From an uncultured Dorea sp. (lineage in GTDB: Bacteria > Bacillota_A > Clostridia > Lachnospirales > Lachnospiraceae), in NCBI GenBank assembly GCA_910578865.1, contig CAJTRM010000012.1, positions 30,985 through 94,984 of the forward strand: a stretch of DNA of 64,000 nt, given 5' to 3'. The notes under the pieces were generated by a model. That model had not been told where the DNA came from and made no database searches. It saw nothing but the letters and a program-made list of their open reading frames with translations. Every line of letters starts with the position of its first letter. Within the stretch, counting starts at the first letter, position 1. The translations under genes were made by a program, and so were the position numbers. This document shows positions 17,738-25,518 of the stretch, piece after piece.

Positions 17738-18487
17738 TTAATTAGCTACCTTGACCATACTGTGCCTTACTACGGTGTCACGGTACGTGTACCCTTTCTG
17801 GAATTCTTCGGTTATGATGTTTTCACCGGTATTTTCATCTTCTACATGCATTACTGCATTGTGGAGATTCGGGTCGAATTCCTGCCCTACCGCTTCGATA
17901 GGTTTCACCTCGATCCCCTCCAGAGTTGTCATTAACTGCTTATACACCTTCTCCATCCCCTGGACAAATGGATCCTCTTTATCTTCTTCCTTCACTGCAT
18001 CAAGCCCGCGCTCAAAGTTGTCAACCACCGGAAGAATCTTTTCTATGATATCTTTCGCTCCTACCTCGTACATCTGCGTTTTTTCTTTCTCTGTACGTTT
18101 GCGGAAGTTATCAAACTCTGCCATCTGACGAGTGAGCTTATCTGTAAGTTCTTCAATCTTCTCGTCCTTTTTATCTTTCTTGTCCTTTTTGCCAAATAAT
18201 TTTTTGCCGGATTTTTTATCTGTTTCCTGTTCTCCGGCCTCAGAAGTATCTTTTTCCTCCGTCTGATCTGCATTTCCTTCTGCAGTCTCTGACGCATCCG
18301 CACTTTCTGCTTCTTCTGTCCGAACCTCTTCCTCGGCAGATTCCGGCGTTCTGTTTTCTTTCACGCCCGCTGTGCCGTCTGCTTCATTTTCTTCTGCGTG
18401 TTTCGCTGTTTCCTTTGCCTCTTTGACAGCCTCTCTTACCATTTCTTCCTGGCTTTTCTCCTGATGATTCTCCAAGGGTTCTTCCAC
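17738..18487 (-). CDS. grpE: Nucleotide exchange factor GrpE
   Basis: 249 residues, longer than the roughly 190-200 usual for the family. The extra length is an N-terminal tail of about 100 residues very rich in Glu, Lys, Asp and Ala (residues 1-100), likely disordered. The conserved part has the long dimerising helix (LTRQMAEFDNFRKRTEKEK) and the C-terminal beta domain ending GYTYRDTVVRHSMVKVAN. It releases ADP from DnaK. The start lies five bases downstream of the hrcA stop, so the two genes are read together. Confidence 0.96.
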   Translation of the reverse strand: MEEPLENHQEKSQEEMVREAVKEAKETAKHAEENEADGTAGVKENRTPESAEEEVRTEEAESADASETAEGNADQTEEKDTSEAGEQETDKKSGKKLFGKKDKKDKKDEKIEELTDKLTRQMAEFDNFRKRTEKEKTQMYEVGAKDIIEKILPVVDNFERGLDAVKEEDKEDPFVQGMEKVYKQLMTTLEGIEVKPIEAVGQEFDPNLHNAVMHVEDENTGENIITEEFQKGYTYRDTVVRHSMVKVAN

Positions 18488-18492
18488 CTTTC

Positions 18493-19536
18493 TTATTCTT
18501 TTTTATGAAACATCTGGTCCAGTTCACTCTGGAGCCTTTTCATGGATTTTAATACATGCTCATAATCCATTCTTTTCGGTCCGATAATTCCTATCGTTCC
18601 CTTCATGCCGTCACCTAATTCATAAGTTGCGGTAACAACACTGCAGTCTTTCATATTTTGAACCGGAGTTTCATCCCCGATATAGACCTGAATTCCTGTA
18701 TTTTCTTCCTGAGCCAGCGTCTGAGTTACCAGTTCGGTCAGCTGCTGCTTTTCCTCAAATGCACTGATAATATCCTGTGCGCTCTGCTTGTCGCTCAGTT
18801 CCGGATATTTGAAAATATTAGTTGTGCCGCTTGTATAGATCTGCATGTCATCGTCAACCTGGATGGCATCCGCCACCGCATCCAGCACATTTCCAATGAC
18901 CTCACTGTGAATGCCTGCCTGTTCCTTCAGCCTCGCGATCAAACCCAGGTTAATTTCTTCGATAGGCATGCCGTTCAGCGTCGTATTAAGAAGCATATTC
19001 AGCTTCAGCAGATTTTCATTGCTCAACGGCTCTTCCAGATTAATGATCTTATTCTTGATCACATTTCCGCCAAGCACGATCACCGCAATAATCTGTTCCT
19101 CATCCACCATCGAAAGCTGGATAAATTTAATCTTATTCGCATTGCTCATGGGTGTTGATACCATAGTAGCATAATTCGTATTGCTTGCCAGAACCCTCGC
19201 CGCCTGCTTCAAAAGCTGTTCCATCTTATCCGCTTTTTCCAGCATCTGCTCCTGCATCTCGGTGAGCTCCTGCTCTTTCTCCTCCATCAGCATATCCACA
19301 TAGAGCCGATAGCCCTTATCCGAAGGGATACGTCCCGCCGACGTATGCGGCTGAACGATATAGCCGAGCTCCTCCAGGTCTGCCATTTCATTTCGGATCG
19401 TAGCCGAACTGAGGTTCAGATCCGTATATTTGGAAATCGTCCTTGAGCCTACCGGCTCTCCGGTATCCAGGTACGTTTTAATAATCGCGTGCAGGATCCT
19501 GAGCTTCCGGTCTGTGAGTCCATGCTCATTCAACAT
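18493..19536 (-). CDS. hrcA: Heat-inducible transcription repressor HrcA
   Basis: 347 residues, normal for the family. An N-terminal winged helix (LTDRKLRILHAIIKTYLDTGEPVGSRT, residues 5-31, with SSATIRNEMADLEELGY as recognition region) is followed by the GAF-like dimerisation and insertion domain. HrcA binds CIRCE operators and represses chaperone genes until heat stress diverts GroE. Its own CIRCE lies 29 bases upstream of the start, so the operon is autoregulated. AAAGGAGGA lies at good distance before the ATG at 19536. Confidence 0.97.
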   Translation of the reverse strand: MLNEHGLTDRKLRILHAIIKTYLDTGEPVGSRTISKYTDLNLSSATIRNEMADLEELGYIVQPHTSAGRIPSDKGYRLYVDMLMEEKEQELTEMQEQMLEKADKMEQLLKQAARVLASNTNYATMVSTPMSNANKIKFIQLSMVDEEQIIAVIVLGGNVIKNKIINLEEPLSNENLLKLNMLLNTTLNGMPIEEINLGLIARLKEQAGIHSEVIGNVLDAVADAIQVDDDMQIYTSGTTNIFKYPELSDKQSAQDIISAFEEKQQLTELVTQTLAQEENTGIQVYIGDETPVQNMKDCSVVTATYELGDGMKGTIGIIGPKRMDYEHVLKSMKRLQSELDQMFHKKE

Positions 19537-19564
19537 CAGCCTTCCTCCTTTCGGATCTTCCCTG

Positions 19565-19591
19565 TTAGCACTCTTTAAATTCGAGTGCTAA
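19565..19591. promoter_or_regulatory. CIRCE operator
   Basis: TTAGCACTC, nine bases, GAGTGCTAA: a perfect match to the CIRCE consensus (arms 19565-19573 and 19583-19591). It lies between the promoter and hrcA and is the binding site for HrcA. Confidence 0.97.
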
Positions 19592-19605
19592 CATCTTCGA
19601 TTATT

Positions 19606-19634
19606 AATGTATCACTCCGGTTTTCTTTTGTCAA
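19606..19634 (-). promoter_or_regulatory. SigA-type promoter of hrcA-grpE-dnaK-dnaJ
   Basis: On the minus strand TTGACA (19634-19629), a 17-base spacer and TACATT (19611-19606) lie directly upstream of the CIRCE element. The perfect -35 box and spacing make this the likely heat-shock operon promoter. Confidence 0.8.
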
Positions 19635-19655
19635 CAGGGTTTATTATTTTTTTAT

Positions 19656-19696
19656 ATTTGGGACGTAGTAAAATTGAATTTTACTACGTCCCAAAT
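19656..19696. repeat. Long perfect palindrome, 20-bp arms
   Basis: Arms 19656-19675 and 19677-19696 pair without mismatch around a single central base (core ACGTAGTAAAATT). No T run follows on either strand, so it is not an ordinary terminator. It sits between the terminator of the 97-residue gene and the hrcA promoter. It could be a mobile palindromic element, a cruciform or a regulator site. Confidence 0.75.
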
Positions 19697-19714
19697 TACA
19701 CTTTGACCTGTACC

Positions 19715-19757
19715 CAAACAAAAAACACCCTGTACCCAAATGAACAGGATACAGGGT
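19715..19757 (-). terminator. Terminator downstream of the 97-residue gene
   Basis: On the minus strand ACCCTGTA (19757-19750) pairs with TACAGGGT (19734-19727), followed by GTTTTTTGTTT. It lies about 20 bases after the stop at 19776. The sequence CTGTACCCAAA occurs twice, once in the loop side and once beyond the T run. Confidence 0.8.
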
Positions 19758-19775
19758 ATTTATTCTGTTTTCCCT

Positions 19776-20069
19776 TTAACTCAGCTCTACCTTCTCAGCC
19801 TCTTCCGGCTTAAAATCGTTCTCCAGGTCATAAATATTATGTCCCGTTGACTCGCTCAATACTCTCCCCTCCAGAGAATAGCAGCGAATAAATCTCTTTC
19901 CGTCCACGCTTGACCAGTGTTCTACATCCCAGCTCATATATCCGTCCTCATCACTCTTCTTCTCGCTCAGATACAGATCCACCTGCCTTCCGGCCTTCAT
20001 CTGCTCGATCAGGCCTTTCGTCCCGTCAACCTCTACTTCTGTTTTGTTTACTGAATCATAAATTTTCAT
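19776..20069 (-). CDS. Small conserved-type protein of unknown function
   Basis: 97 residues, acidic, with no signal peptide, membrane segment or cysteine cluster. It begins MKIYDSVNKTEVEVDGTKGL and has alternating hydrophobic strands and a Trp-rich middle (YMSWDVEHWSSVDGKRF). I do not recognise the family. The ribosome binding site GCAGGAGGAATTGCT before the ATG and a terminator just after the stop support a real, separately ended gene. It is 95 bases downstream of rarA and could be co-transcribed with it. Confidence 0.75.
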   Translation of the reverse strand: MKIYDSVNKTEVEVDGTKGLIEQMKAGRQVDLYLSEKKSDEDGYMSWDVEHWSSVDGKRFIRCYSLEGRVLSESTGHNIYDLENDFKPEEAEKVELS

Positions 20070-20164
20070 AGCAATTCCTCCTGCTTATTTCTATAATAAC
20101 TCCTGGACTGATTATAACGTTTCTCACACCAAAAGGCAAGCCTATGCCTCCCCCGTGCTGATGA

Positions 20165-21481
20165 CTATTCTTCTTTTATATATTCCATCCACTCACGGAT
20201 CTGTTTCTCATGTCCGTTCATACCCGCCTCATAGAATCTGGCATCCCGGATCTCGTCCGGCAGATACTGCTGTTTTACATAATGTTTCGGATAATCATGA
20301 GCATATTTGTACCCGGTTCCGCGCCCCAGATTCAGGGCACCCCTGTAGTGGCTGTCCTGCAGATGCGCCGGAACCGATGTTTTATGGCTTTTTACGTTCT
20401 CCATGGCAGCAAACACAGCCGTGCATGCAGAATTACTCTTCGGCGCAGTGGCCACATACAGGACTGCCTGCGACAGGATGATCTGAGCCTCCGGCATTCC
20501 GACCCTCTCCACGGCCTGGGCGGCTGAGACAGCCACTGTAAGCGCCATAGGATCTGCATTCCCCACATCCTCCGACGCACAGATCATAATTCTCCTTGCA
20601 ATAAACTTAATGTCCTCTCCCGCATACAGCATCTTTGCCAGATAATAAACCGCCGCATCCGGATCAGATCCCCGCATGCTCTTAATAAATGCCGAGATCG
20701 TATCGTAATGGCTGTCCCCCGTCTTATCATAACGCACCACCCGCTTCTGGATACACTCCGATGCAACATCCAGCGTCAGGTGGATCTTGCCGTCCTTCTC
20801 CCGCTCTGTCGTGAGGATCCCAAGCTCTACTGCATTTAACGCATTTCTTGCATCCCCTCCGGAAATGTCTGCAAGGAACTCAAGTGCGTCCTCTTCAATC
20901 ACAGCGTCATAGCTCCCCATTCCTTTTTCTACATCATAGACTGCCCTTTGAATCAAAATCTTAATATCATCCTTACCAAGCGGCAGGAGTTCAAAGATGC
21001 TGGATCTGGAAATCAGCGCCCCGTTCACCTCAAAATACGGATTCTCCGTGGTTGCCCCGATCAATATCAGCGTCCCGTCCTCCACAAACGGCAGCAGGTA
21101 GTCCTGCTGGCCTTTGTTAAATCGATGAATCTCATCCACAAAAAGGATCGTCCTTTTCTGATACATCCCCTGAACCTCTTTTGCCCGGGACACTACTGCC
21201 TCCATATCTTTCTTTCCTGCAACCGTGGCATTGATCTGTGTAAATTGTGCACTGGTTGTCCCTGCGATCACTTTGGCAAGGGTCGTCTTCCCCGTCCCCG
21301 GAGGTCCGTAAAAAATAATGGAACTCAGCTTGTCTGCCTTGATCGCCCGGTAAAGAAGCTTATCCTTTCCTATAATATGCTCCTGCCCTACTACTTCATC
21401 CAACGTCGCAGGCCTGAGCCTGGATGCAAGCGGCGCCTCCTTGTCCATATTCTTCTCTCTCGCATATTCAAACAAATCCAT
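20165..21481 (-). CDS. rarA: RarA/MgsA family AAA+ ATPase (replication-associated recombination)
   Basis: 438 residues from the ATG at 21481, which has GGAAGG at suitable distance; an in-frame GTG 13 codons earlier lacks a good site. The protein opens MDLFEYAREKNMDKEAPLA and RLRPATLDEVVGQEH, then Walker A GPPGTGKTT, Walker B LFVDEIHRF and sensor GATTENPYFE. The C-terminal region with SDVGNADP-like and AYPRNVL-like segments is typical of the MgsA/WRNIP1 tetramerisation domain. It acts at stalled replication forks with SSB. It lies downstream of tcdA on the same strand. Confidence 0.93.
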   Translation of the reverse strand: MDLFEYAREKNMDKEAPLASRLRPATLDEVVGQEHIIGKDKLLYRAIKADKLSSIIFYGPPGTGKTTLAKVIAGTTSAQFTQINATVAGKKDMEAVVSRAKEVQGMYQKRTILFVDEIHRFNKGQQDYLLPFVEDGTLILIGATTENPYFEVNGALISRSSIFELLPLGKDDIKILIQRAVYDVEKGMGSYDAVIEEDALEFLADISGGDARNALNAVELGILTTEREKDGKIHLTLDVASECIQKRVVRYDKTGDSHYDTISAFIKSMRGSDPDAAVYYLAKMLYAGEDIKFIARRIMICASEDVGNADPMALTVAVSAAQAVERVGMPEAQIILSQAVLYVATAPKSNSACTAVFAAMENVKSHKTSVPAHLQDSHYRGALNLGRGTGYKYAHDYPKHYVKQQYLPDEIRDARFYEAGMNGHEKQIREWMEYIKEE

Positions 21482-21593
21482 CCCTAAGAACCTTCCTTCA
21501 TATATAAAATCAAACCTCACAGAAAACCTGAGCAGCTATTTCAGAAGCTTATGTTTTAGTGCGCCGCAAAGTAAACCTGTCAAAGTAAACCTG

Positions 21594-22310
21594 TCAGTAC
21601 CCCAGCAGATCCCGGATCACTTCCCCCGCGATCAAAAGCCCTGCCACCGGCGGCACGAAGGAGACACTTCCGGGGATACTGCGCCTTTTCTCCTGTCCCT
21701 CTTCCGACAGATCAGGAGATACAGCCAGCGGCTTCTCCCTGGAATACAGTACTTTCAGATGGCGGATCCCTCTTGCCCTTAATTCCTTCCGCATCACTCT
21801 GCAAAGAGGACATACCGACGTCTTGCTGATATCCGTAATCTCAAAAAGCTCACCGTGGAGTTTATTGCCCGTCCCCATGCTGCTGATGATCGGAATCCCG
21901 TATTCCCCGGCCTTCTCCGCCAGCGCCAGCTTAGCCGTCACTGTATCAATCGCATCAATGATATAATCCGGACGCTCCGCAAAAAGCTGCTCTATATTTT
22001 CCGGCAGGACAAATGTCTCATAAGTCGTTACCTTCGTCTCCGGGCAGATGTCCCTGATCTTCTCTTCCATAACCTTCGTCTTATACTGGCCCACCGTACT
22101 GTGGAGTGCAATGGACTGCCGGTTAATATTTGACAGGGAAACCCTGTCATGATCCACCAGGATCAGCCTGCCCACCCCACATCTTGCGAGAGCCTCAATA
22201 CAGTGGGAACCCACTCCTCCGGCTCCCAGCACCATAACCACAATATGTCTCAGCCGGTTAAGCTTCTCTTCTCCAAGAAGCAGTTCCGTCCTTGAAAATT
22301 CATTGATCAT
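21594..22310 (-). CDS. tcdA: tRNA threonylcarbamoyladenosine dehydratase TcdA (CsdL)
   Basis: 238 residues of the E1/ThiF superfamily. The N-terminus MINEFSRTELLLGEEKLNRL is typical of TcdA. The ATP-binding loop is GAGGVGSHCIEALARCG, followed by LVDHDRVSLSNINRQ and DAIDTVTAKL. It cyclises t6A37 in ANN-decoding tRNAs in an ATP-dependent step. A Cys pair occurs at VCPLCRVM. Two tandem copies of a 14-base sequence (AAGTAAACCTGTCA) overlap the stop. It is in tandem with rarA, as in several Clostridia. Confidence 0.93.
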   Translation of the reverse strand: MINEFSRTELLLGEEKLNRLRHIVVMVLGAGGVGSHCIEALARCGVGRLILVDHDRVSLSNINRQSIALHSTVGQYKTKVMEEKIRDICPETKVTTYETFVLPENIEQLFAERPDYIIDAIDTVTAKLALAEKAGEYGIPIISSMGTGNKLHGELFEITDISKTSVCPLCRVMRKELRARGIRHLKVLYSREKPLAVSPDLSEEGQEKRRSIPGSVSFVPPVAGLLIAGEVIRDLLGY

Positions 22311-22349
22311 CCTTCTCTTCCTTTATCACATACAAAAACTCGGGCGCCG

Positions 22350-23159
22350 CTAATTAAAAAGTATCTCGTCTGCTGTTACAAATTCGTACCCCTTCTTCTG
22401 CAGAATATCTACGATCTGAAGGGCGGCGTCCACCGACGAACCATAACAGTCATGCAATAAGATAATATCATTTTCCTCTACATCCGTCACTACCTTATTT
22501 ACAATTTCACTGACATTCCCCGTCGTCCAGTCAAGGGGATCCACGGACCACATCACCGGCATAACCTCCATCTCAACCTCCAGATCCTCCTGCCACACCC
22601 CGAACGGAGGACGCATGTATGCCAGATGTTCTCCGGTAATTGCACTGACAGCCCGGTCCGTCTCCCCGATCTCTTTCCTGGCCTCCTCTCTGGAAAGCCT
22701 GGTGATATCCACATGATGATAAGTATGGTTCCCCAGAAGATGCCCTTCCTTATACATCCGCTCCACGATCTCCGGATTTTCCTTTACATTTTCCCCGATC
22801 AGGAAAAAACTGGCCTTCACCTTTCGTTTCTTCAGTCCGTCCAGCAGTTTCTCTGTAAACTCGCTGCTGGGACCGTCGTCAAATGTAAGCGCTATCCGGG
22901 GAGCCCCCGTACCTTCTTTCTCTCCCCGGCCGGCATTCCCGGCGCCTTCGTCCATACCGGAATCCGGACGGATCTCCCCCTCTGCACGAATATTTCCCTT
23001 CCCGTCCGAGACAGCCTCATTCACCTTCCGCCCCGCGGAACCATTTTCCATCCTTCCCCCGTAAAACCGCAGCGATATGCCGGCTATACTCAGCACACAC
23101 AACACATACAGGAATCCGAACAATACTTTTATCTTATACACCTCATAGGATCTCTTCAA
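22350..23159 (-). CDS. Polysaccharide deacetylase (CE4) anchored to the membrane
   Basis: 269 residues. One hydrophobic segment at about residues 12-30 and a basic head give an N-terminal anchor, followed by a Gly/Glu-rich linker to residue 85. The CE4 domain carries the metal triad: TFDDG, HTYHH (the HxxxH motif) and the later RPPFG and LHD motifs. It removes N-acetyl groups from peptidoglycan or a related glycan outside the membrane; family members near this length include PdaA-like spore or wall enzymes. It ends 40 bases upstream of tcdA on the same strand. The exact substrate cannot be told from sequence. Confidence 0.9.
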   Translation of the reverse strand: MKRSYEVYKIKVLFGFLYVLCVLSIAGISLRFYGGRMENGSAGRKVNEAVSDGKGNIRAEGEIRPDSGMDEGAGNAGRGEKEGTGAPRIALTFDDGPSSEFTEKLLDGLKKRKVKASFFLIGENVKENPEIVERMYKEGHLLGNHTYHHVDITRLSREEARKEIGETDRAVSAITGEHLAYMRPPFGVWQEDLEVEMEVMPVMWSVDPLDWTTGNVSEIVNKVVTDVEENDIILLHDCYGSSVDAALQIVDILQKKGYEFVTADEILFN

Positions 23160-23261
23160 GACTCCACACTCCCGTCATTGCTCTTATCATATATATGTAA
23201 AGCTACTGTCCGCCCATGCACGAATTCATAAATATTAAGAACCGGAGAACATATTTATACA

Positions 23262-23290
23262 TTGCAATATAAATTTTTGAATGATATAAT
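23262..23290 (+). promoter_or_regulatory. Promoter of the MATE exporter gene
   Basis: TTGCAA (23262-23267), a 17-base spacer and a perfect TATAAT (23285-23290), 28 bases before the ATG at 23318, which is itself preceded by TAAGGAGG. Confidence 0.8.
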
Positions 23291-23317
23291 ACCCCTTGCA
23301 TGTAAGGAGGTATATAT

Positions 23318-24694
23318 ATGACAAAAACAAACGAAAAAACAGCTATAAAACGAGAAAACAAGATGGGCGTCATGCCGGTCTCAAAGCTGCTGATCACCAT
23401 GTCACTTCCTATGATGATCTCCATGCTTGTGCAGGCTCTTTACAATATTGTAGACAGTATGTTCGTTGCACAGTTAAATGAAGATGCACTGACGGCTGTG
23501 TCCCTGGCTTTCCCGATTCAGACTCTGATGATCGCCATAGCCTCCGGTACCGGAGTAGGGATCAATGCCCTGCTTTCCCGCAGCCTAGGTGAGAAGGACT
23601 ACAAAGGTGCAGACAAAGCCGCCAAAAACGGCCTGTTTCTCGCCATTATAAGCTGCATTGCCTTTGCCGTACTCGGCGGAGCAGGATCCCATTTCTTCTT
23701 TGCAGTACAGACGGACAACCCGGTAATCGTAAAATACGGCACACAGTACCTGACGATCATCACCGTATGCTCTGCCGGCATTTTTCTCCAGATTACATTT
23801 GAACGGCTGATGCAGTCCACCGGAAAAACAATCTACAACATGATCACACAGGGCACCGGCGCTATTATCAATATTATCCTGGATCCGATCCTAATCTTCG
23901 GTCTATTTGGTTTCCCCAGGCTTGAGGTTGCCGGCGCTGCGATTGCCACCGTCACCGGACAGGTCATTGCCGTATCCATGTCCATATTTTTTAACGCAGC
24001 CAAAAATAAAGAGATTAATGTAAGTCTCCGGCATTTTCGCCCTCATGGCCACACGATAGCCATCATATACAAGGTCGGAGTCCCTTCCATCATCATGCAG
24101 GCCATCGGCTCTGTCATGACCTTCGGAATGAACAAGATCCTCCTGATGTTCTCATCCACTGCCGCCGCAGTATTCGGCGTATATTTCAAGCTTCAGAGCT
24201 TTATCTTTATGCCCATATTCGGACTGAATAACGGAATGATTCCCATCATTGCTTTCAACTACGGCGCACGGAACAGGGAACGCATTACGAAAACCGTCAA
24301 ATTAAGTATTTTGATCTCCGTCTCCATCATGTTTGTCGGTCTCATAATTTTCCAGACCTGCCCGCGCTTGTTGCTGGCCAGCCTGTTCGATGCTTCTGAA
24401 AATATGATTGCAATCGGAGTTCCGGCGCTCCGCATCATCAGTTTAAGTTTCGTATTTGCCGGATATTGTATTATTGCCGGTTCTGTATTCCAGGCTCTGG
24501 GAAATGGGGTCTACAGTCTGATCGTTTCTGCCGCAAGACAGCTTCTGGTCATTCTTCCGGTAGCCTACCTTTTTGCAAGACTCTTCGGACTGCATATGGT
24601 ATGGTGGTCGATCCCCATCGCTGAGATTGTTTCCGTAACCCTGTCCACGATCCTTCTCAGGCGCATTTACCGCCTGGAGGTAGCGCCTTTGTAG
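23318..24694 (+). CDS. MATE family multidrug/sodium antiporter
   Basis: 458 residues with twelve membrane helices in two homologous halves, as in MATE (NorM/DinF) exporters that pump cationic drugs in exchange for Na+ or H+. The start KMGVMPVSKLLITMSLPMMI and the QALYNIVDSMFVAQL segment of helix 1-2 are typical of the Clostridial subgroup. It is a single-gene unit: its own promoter and TAAGGAGG lie upstream and a strong hairpin terminator lies 50 bases downstream. The transported compound is unknown. Confidence 0.94.
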   Translation: MTKTNEKTAIKRENKMGVMPVSKLLITMSLPMMISMLVQALYNIVDSMFVAQLNEDALTAVSLAFPIQTLMIAIASGTGVGINALLSRSLGEKDYKGADKAAKNGLFLAIISCIAFAVLGGAGSHFFFAVQTDNPVIVKYGTQYLTIITVCSAGIFLQITFERLMQSTGKTIYNMITQGTGAIINIILDPILIFGLFGFPRLEVAGAAIATVTGQVIAVSMSIFFNAAKNKEINVSLRHFRPHGHTIAIIYKVGVPSIIMQAIGSVMTFGMNKILLMFSSTAAAVFGVYFKLQSFIFMPIFGLNNGMIPIIAFNYGARNRERITKTVKLSILISVSIMFVGLIIFQTCPRLLLASLFDASENMIAIGVPALRIISLSFVFAGYCIIAGSVFQALGNGVYSLIVSAARQLLVILPVAYLFARLFGLHMVWWSIPIAEIVSVTLSTILLRRIYRLEVAPL

Positions 24695-24745
24695 CAGGTG
24701 GAAAAGTCCCGGAAAACCTTTGCGGATCTATCATCGAACCGATCA

Positions 24746-24793
24746 TAAAAGCCTGAGATGCAGGTGGCTGCCCATCCGCATCTCAGGCTTTTA
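24746..24793. terminator. Bidirectional terminator between the MATE and flavin reductase genes
   Basis: TAAAAGCCTGAGATGC (24746-24761) pairs perfectly with 24778-24793, and the inner AGGTGG/CCATCC extends the stem. A/T runs at both ends suit termination of both convergent genes. Confidence 0.85.
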
Positions 24794-24832
24794 TAAGTTT
24801 CTGCAATAATTACAGGGGCTTACATACCCTGC

Positions 24833-25399
24833 CTATCCTTTCTTCACACTATAACCGAACCGCCCTATATCTTTTCCAAGAGTAAAATACTCTCCGTGAG
24901 AGTACGCCACAAGCCCGGTCCGGTTCAGTTCAAATTTGCCGCTGTCCTTCATATAGCGCTCGTCTGCCTGAACAGCCAGAACCTCGGCAAGAAACATATG
25001 ATGTGATCCCAGTTCCTTCACTTCCGTCACTTTACATTCGATATTCACAGGACATTCCGCAATGACCGGCGCATACACAAGCTTTTCTGCCTTCCCTCTT
25101 GTAAGCTTCATTTCTTTCCATTTATCCACGTCCCTGCCGGAACGGACGCCGCACCAGTCCGCAGCCCCTGCGAGCTTCTCTGTAGTGAGGTTCACGGCAA
25201 ATTCACCGCTTTCCCTGAGCATATGGTAAGAGTAGCGCTCCGGCCTTACCGATATATACAGCATGGCCGGATCTGTACATACCGTTCCGGTCCATGCAAC
25301 TGTAATGATATTATCCGCACCCTTCGTATCGGCAGTGCTCACCATAACCGCGGGCAGCGGATAAAGCATATTGCCTGGTTTCCATATCTGTTTTCCCAT
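24833..25399 (-). CDS. Flavin reductase family protein (FMN-binding split barrel)
   Basis: 188 residues, the length of FlaRed/FMN-binding proteins. The start KPGNMLYPLPAVMVSTADTKGADNIITVAW is the flavin-binding strand-loop of this family, and the later HMLRESGEFAVNL and CGVRSGRDVDKW fit too. Members bind FMN and pass electrons from NAD(P)H to flavin or to a partner oxygenase or oxidoreductase; the partner is not visible here. GAGGAGGAAAGAG precedes the ATG. A tandem repeat lies just upstream. Confidence 0.88.
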   Translation of the reverse strand: MGKQIWKPGNMLYPLPAVMVSTADTKGADNIITVAWTGTVCTDPAMLYISVRPERYSYHMLRESGEFAVNLTTEKLAGAADWCGVRSGRDVDKWKEMKLTRGKAEKLVYAPVIAECPVNIECKVTEVKELGSHHMFLAEVLAVQADERYMKDSGKFELNRTGLVAYSHGEYFTLGKDIGRFGYSVKKG

Positions 25400-25427
25400 C
25401 TCTTTCCTCCTCTTTCTTCTGTCAGGT

Positions 25428-25512
25428 CATACTGTATGCCATATCATACATTCTGATCCTCAGCATACCGTATGTCATATCATACGTTCTGATTCTCCGG
25501 CAGCCGTATGCC
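25428..25512. repeat. 36-bp tandem repeat, about 2.3 copies
   Basis: Copies at 25428-25463 and 25464-25499 differ at only a few positions, and a partial third begins near 25500. Each holds CATAC...GTATG-type dyads (CATAC, GTATG, ATCATAC). It fills the gap between the pyrophosphatase stop and the flavin reductase start. Confidence 0.7.
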
Positions 25513-25518
25513 GCTGTT

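Noticed and set aside
25428..25512. Possible CRISPR array
   Set aside because: The 36-base units abut each other with no spacers, and no cas gene is near.
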